Of a stretch of 64,000 nt of DNA, positions 62,138 to 64,000 are shown in pieces. Below the pieces are notes generated by a model. That model saw only the letters and a program-made list of their open reading frames with translations. It was not told the DNA's origin and did not search any database. Positions within the stretch are counted from its first letter, which is position 1, and each line of letters begins with the position of its first letter. Origin of the DNA: Candidatus Eremiobacteraceae bacterium. GTDB taxonomy: Bacteria; Vulcanimicrobiota; Vulcanimicrobiia; Eremiobacterales; Eremiobacteraceae. The stretch spans positions 1 through 64,000 of the forward strand of contig DASTCX010000013.1 of the NCBI GenBank assembly GCA_035710745.1, read 5' to 3'. Position numbers and translations under genes: made by a program.

Positions 62138-62471
62138 CCTCGTCCGCCGCCTGCGATCGCCATAACGCAAGCTTGTCCGCCAAGGCGTCGCGATGCAGCG
62201 CGCTGAGCGCTTCGAGCTCGACGCCGACGATCTGGCGGTCGTCGGTCTTCGACGGCGTGCACCACCTGACGACGCCGGTCATCGCGCCGTCCGCGATCTG
62301 CGCGATCGCGAACCGCAGCTTCGACCCGAGCGCGAACGGCTCGCCGCACAAGAGGCCGATGCCGCCCTCGCATATGTCGAGCGTCGTCGCATCGATCGGC
62401 TTAGGGCCACCTGGGTCGATGATGACGGGGAGCTCTTTGCGGCATCGCTCCCATCGCCGGCGTTGGACCAT
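62130..62471 (-). CDS. Stand-alone PilZ-like protein with degenerate ligand motifs
   Basis: 113 residues covering one PilZ beta-barrel. The Arg motif reads RCRKE before LPV, where RxxxR is expected, and the second motif reads DICEGGIGLLC, with Cys in place of the usual Ser of D/NxSxxG. GVVRWCTPS and IVGVELEAL strands fit PilZ. The changes suggest weak or no c-di-GMP binding, unlike the PilZ domain fused to PilB in this window. It is coupled to queA downstream and lies 2 nt after the SpoIID-like stop. Confidence 0.83.
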   Translation of the reverse strand: MVQRRRWERCRKELPVIIDPGGPKPIDATTLDICEGGIGLLCGEPFALGSKLRFAIAQIADGAMTGVVRWCTPSKTDDRQIVGVELEALSALHRDALADKLALWRSQAADEDG

Positions 62472-62473
62472 CG

Positions 62474-63622
62474 CTACCTCGTCGCGAGCCGGTCCGCGAT
62501 GCTCGCGAACTGGACGCCGTGGTAGTAGAACTCGAGGATCTCGTCGGCCGTCTTACCCGCTTCCGCCATGCCGCGAGCGCCCCACTGCGCCATGCCGACG
62601 CCGTGGCCGAACCCCTCACCAGAGATACGGATGACACCGCCGCGCAAGGAGATCGAATCGATGCGCGTGCTGCGCACGACGTGGTTCCCGACGAGCGCGC
62701 GGAACGTCGTCGCCGGTATCACCCGCGCGTCTTTGGTTCCGTTTATCGACACGCTCAGCGCACGACCCGATTCGTCGCGCGATACGACCGCGATCGAACC
62801 GATCGAGCCGATGTCGCCGAAGCTGGCGCGAAGGGCCGACGTGAACGTCTGCGCGTCGACGGAAGCGCTCCATCCGTCGTCGGGCGACGTCGTGCAATAC
62901 GGATCCTGATGCGCGACGAGGTAGGGTTCCGGGTCGGCTAGCGCGTCGCCGCTGCTCGTATACCCTCCATCGCAGCTCGAGTAATACGCGTGCACGACAT
63001 CGGCGCCCGCCACGAGGATCTTTCCGCGCGTCGAGCTCACCGCCGATTCGACGGTGGGAGTCTCCGCCGCGACTCCTTTATATGCTTGGTCTTGCTCGCC
63101 GGCACGCAGATCGTAGCCGAGCCACTCGCGTGTGCCCAGATGCGCGACAGCATAGGTCCTCGCGACGATGGCTTGCGCTTGAAGTGCGGCTCGCGGCCAC
63201 GACGGGTCCATCTCGCTCCCGACCACGCCGTCGAGGTAACGCTCGAGGTCGACGACGTTGATGATGTCGATCGAGCCGTCGGAAGTCGCCTGGACGATCG
63301 CTGCGCCGCGATAGACCGTGCCGTCGATCGCGAGCGGATAACGAGGATCGGCTGGAGCGACGACGATGGCGCTGCCGGCTTGGATAGCGCCCGCGAGAAG
63401 CAGGCCATCGGCGTTCGGCCTCACGTCGAGCACCGTCGTGACGTCCGGTTCGACGTACGGGCTTCCGCTCGAGACGTTCGGGGGCCTCACGGTAAGCCCG
63501 CCTTCAGAGGAGAGAACGGTGCGGAACTGATCGCGAAGCAGCGATACGCGGATCGGCGTGTCGTCGGCGAGCGCGGGGGCCGCCCACAAGACGACGAGAA
63601 GCGCCGCGAGCGCGGCTTTCAC
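62474..63622 (-). CDS. Secreted SpoIID/LytB-domain protein
   Basis: 382 residues. Signal peptide (about 1-19), an SPOR-like/beta region, then the SpoIID domain: [38 protein letters not shown] (about 126-163) with the conserved catalytic Glu in [16 protein letters not shown] and the C-terminal [22 protein letters not shown]. SpoIID proteins are lytic transglycosylases acting on denuded glycan; LytB enhances amidases. No sporulation genes are nearby. GTG 63622 overlaps the ruvB stop (GTGA). Confidence 0.92.
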   Translation of the reverse strand: MKAALAALLVVLWAAPALADDTPIRVSLLRDQFRTVLSSEGGLTVRPPNVSSGSPYVEPDVTTVLDVRPNADGLLLAGAIQAGSAIVVAPADPRYPLAIDGTVYRGAAIVQATSDGSIDIINVVDLERYLDGVVGSEMDPSWPRAALQAQAIVARTYAVAHLGTREWLGYDLRAGEQDQAYKGVAAETPTVESAVSSTRGKILVAGADVVHAYYSSCDGGYTSSGDALADPEPYLVAHQDPYCTTSPDDGWSASVDAQTFTSALRASFGDIGSIGSIAVVSRDESGRALSVSINGTKDARVIPATTFRALVGNHVVRSTRIDSISLRGGVIRISGEGFGHGVGMAQWGARGMAEAGKTADEILEFYYHGVQFASIADRLATR

Positions 63623-64000
63623 AGCAGGCGTGGCTGCCCGGTGTCGTCGTGCCCGATGTGCGCTCGGGCTTGGGGTGTCGCGCGCCGGCCGTTCGCCGAC
63701 CGCTGCACGAAACCGATCTGGATGAGATACGGCTCGACGACGTCGATCAGCGTGTTCTCCTCTTCGTTGAGACTTGCAGCGAGCGCACCGATGCCCACGG
63801 GACCGCCGCGATATTGGACGACGAGCGCGTTCAAGAACGCGCGATCGAGGGCGTCTAGGCCGAGAAGGTCGATCCGTTCGAGCTCGAGGGCGGCTTTGGC
63901 GATCTCGCGATCGATGCGACCGTCGGCTTTCACTTCGGCGAAGTCGCGGACGCGACGCAGCAGCCGGTTCGCGATCCGCGGCGTTCCGCGAGCGCGGCCC
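63619..64000 (-). CDS. ruvB: Holliday junction helicase RuvB, C-terminal part
   Basis: The window ends inside this gene; about 126 C-terminal residues are visible. [28 protein letters not shown] contains the sensor-2 Arg of the AAA+ core, followed by the winged-helix domain: [64 protein letters not shown]. This is diagnostic for RuvB. It is the upstream gene of the ruvB-spoIID-pilZ-queA unit. Confidence 0.96.
   Translation of the reverse strand, partial: GRARGTPRIANRLLRRVRDFAEVKADGRIDREIAKAALELERIDLLGLDALDRAFLNALVVQYRGGPVGIGALAASLNEEENTLIDVVEPYLIQIGFVQRSANGRRATPQARAHIGHDDTGQPRLL

Noticed and set aside
62474-63622. Evidence of sporulation from the SpoIID-like gene
   Set aside because: SpoIID/LytB domains occur widely in non-sporulating bacteria, and no other sporulation gene is in the window.

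Overview
The window is a GC-rich bacterial chromosome segment with dense coding, many 4-nt ATGA/GTGA overlaps and frequent GTG/TTG starts. The cell is diderm: it has a PilQ secretin, outer-membrane-type beta-barrel ends and an Mla lipid-transport operon. It also carries genes more typical of Gram-positive lineages: the cdaA-cdaR-glmM c-di-AMP operon, a ydaO-type riboswitch, SpoIID and RqcH. This mix, together with short interspersed TCGAG/CTCGA palindromes, suggests an uncultured Terrabacteria-side diderm such as Eremiobacterota (WPS-2) or a relative. That placement is inference; no rRNA gene is present.

Layout. 1-8.1 kb: type IV pilus locus, with two tandem pilins (the first cut by the window edge), prepilin peptidase pilD, a Crp/Fnr regulator and pilMNOPQ. 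8.2-19.6 kb: aroC, a 1,405-residue TPR/coiled-coil protein, a second TPR protein, a membrane-anchored BsuPI-like protein, aroK, aroB and priA. 19.7-20.7 kb (minus strand): rpsT with a beta-barrel-like protein. 20.8-26.3 kb: an unknown protein, then cdaA, cdaR and glmM, then a long leader ending in a c-di-AMP riboswitch ahead of a LysM-NlpC/P60 cell-wall hydrolase, and a small membrane protein. 26.4-30.2 kb: tRNA-Gln, an ECF sigma/anti-sigma pair, citrate synthase and malate dehydrogenase. 30.3-34.2 kb: a PilZ-PilB fusion ATPase, MetY and a CoA-binding protein. 34.2-37.5 kb (minus): two GT-C type membrane glycosyltransferases and a secreted CarboxypepD_reg-like protein.

37.6-41.5 kb: a Xer-type recombinase, a Spy-like periplasmic protein, and a sensor kinase and response regulator that converge tail to tail. 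41.6-45.2 kb (minus): ECF sigma, anti-sigma and an ABC exporter in one operon. 45.2-48.7 kb (minus): a potassium channel, an EgtB-like enzyme and an ornithine cyclodeaminase homologue. 48.8-51.3 kb: two cytoplasmic trypsin-like proteases and a LuxR-type regulator with a degenerate receiver. 51.4-52.6 kb: a cystathionine gamma-synthase-type enzyme. 52.6-59.3 kb (minus): gmk, glmS, rph, a small coiled-coil protein and mlaE-mlaF-mlaD. 59.3-61.1 kb: rqcH. 61-64 kb (minus): ruvB (partial), spoIID-like, a PilZ protein and queA.

Main themes. Envelope building and second messengers recur. GlmS and GlmM feed UDP-GlcNAc synthesis, CdaA makes c-di-AMP, a c-di-AMP riboswitch controls a hydrolase, and one intact PilZ domain (fused to PilB) suggests c-di-GMP control of pilus extension. 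A palindromic repeat family with REPIN-like doublets is scattered through intergenic gaps and three times supplies the stop codon of the adjacent gene.
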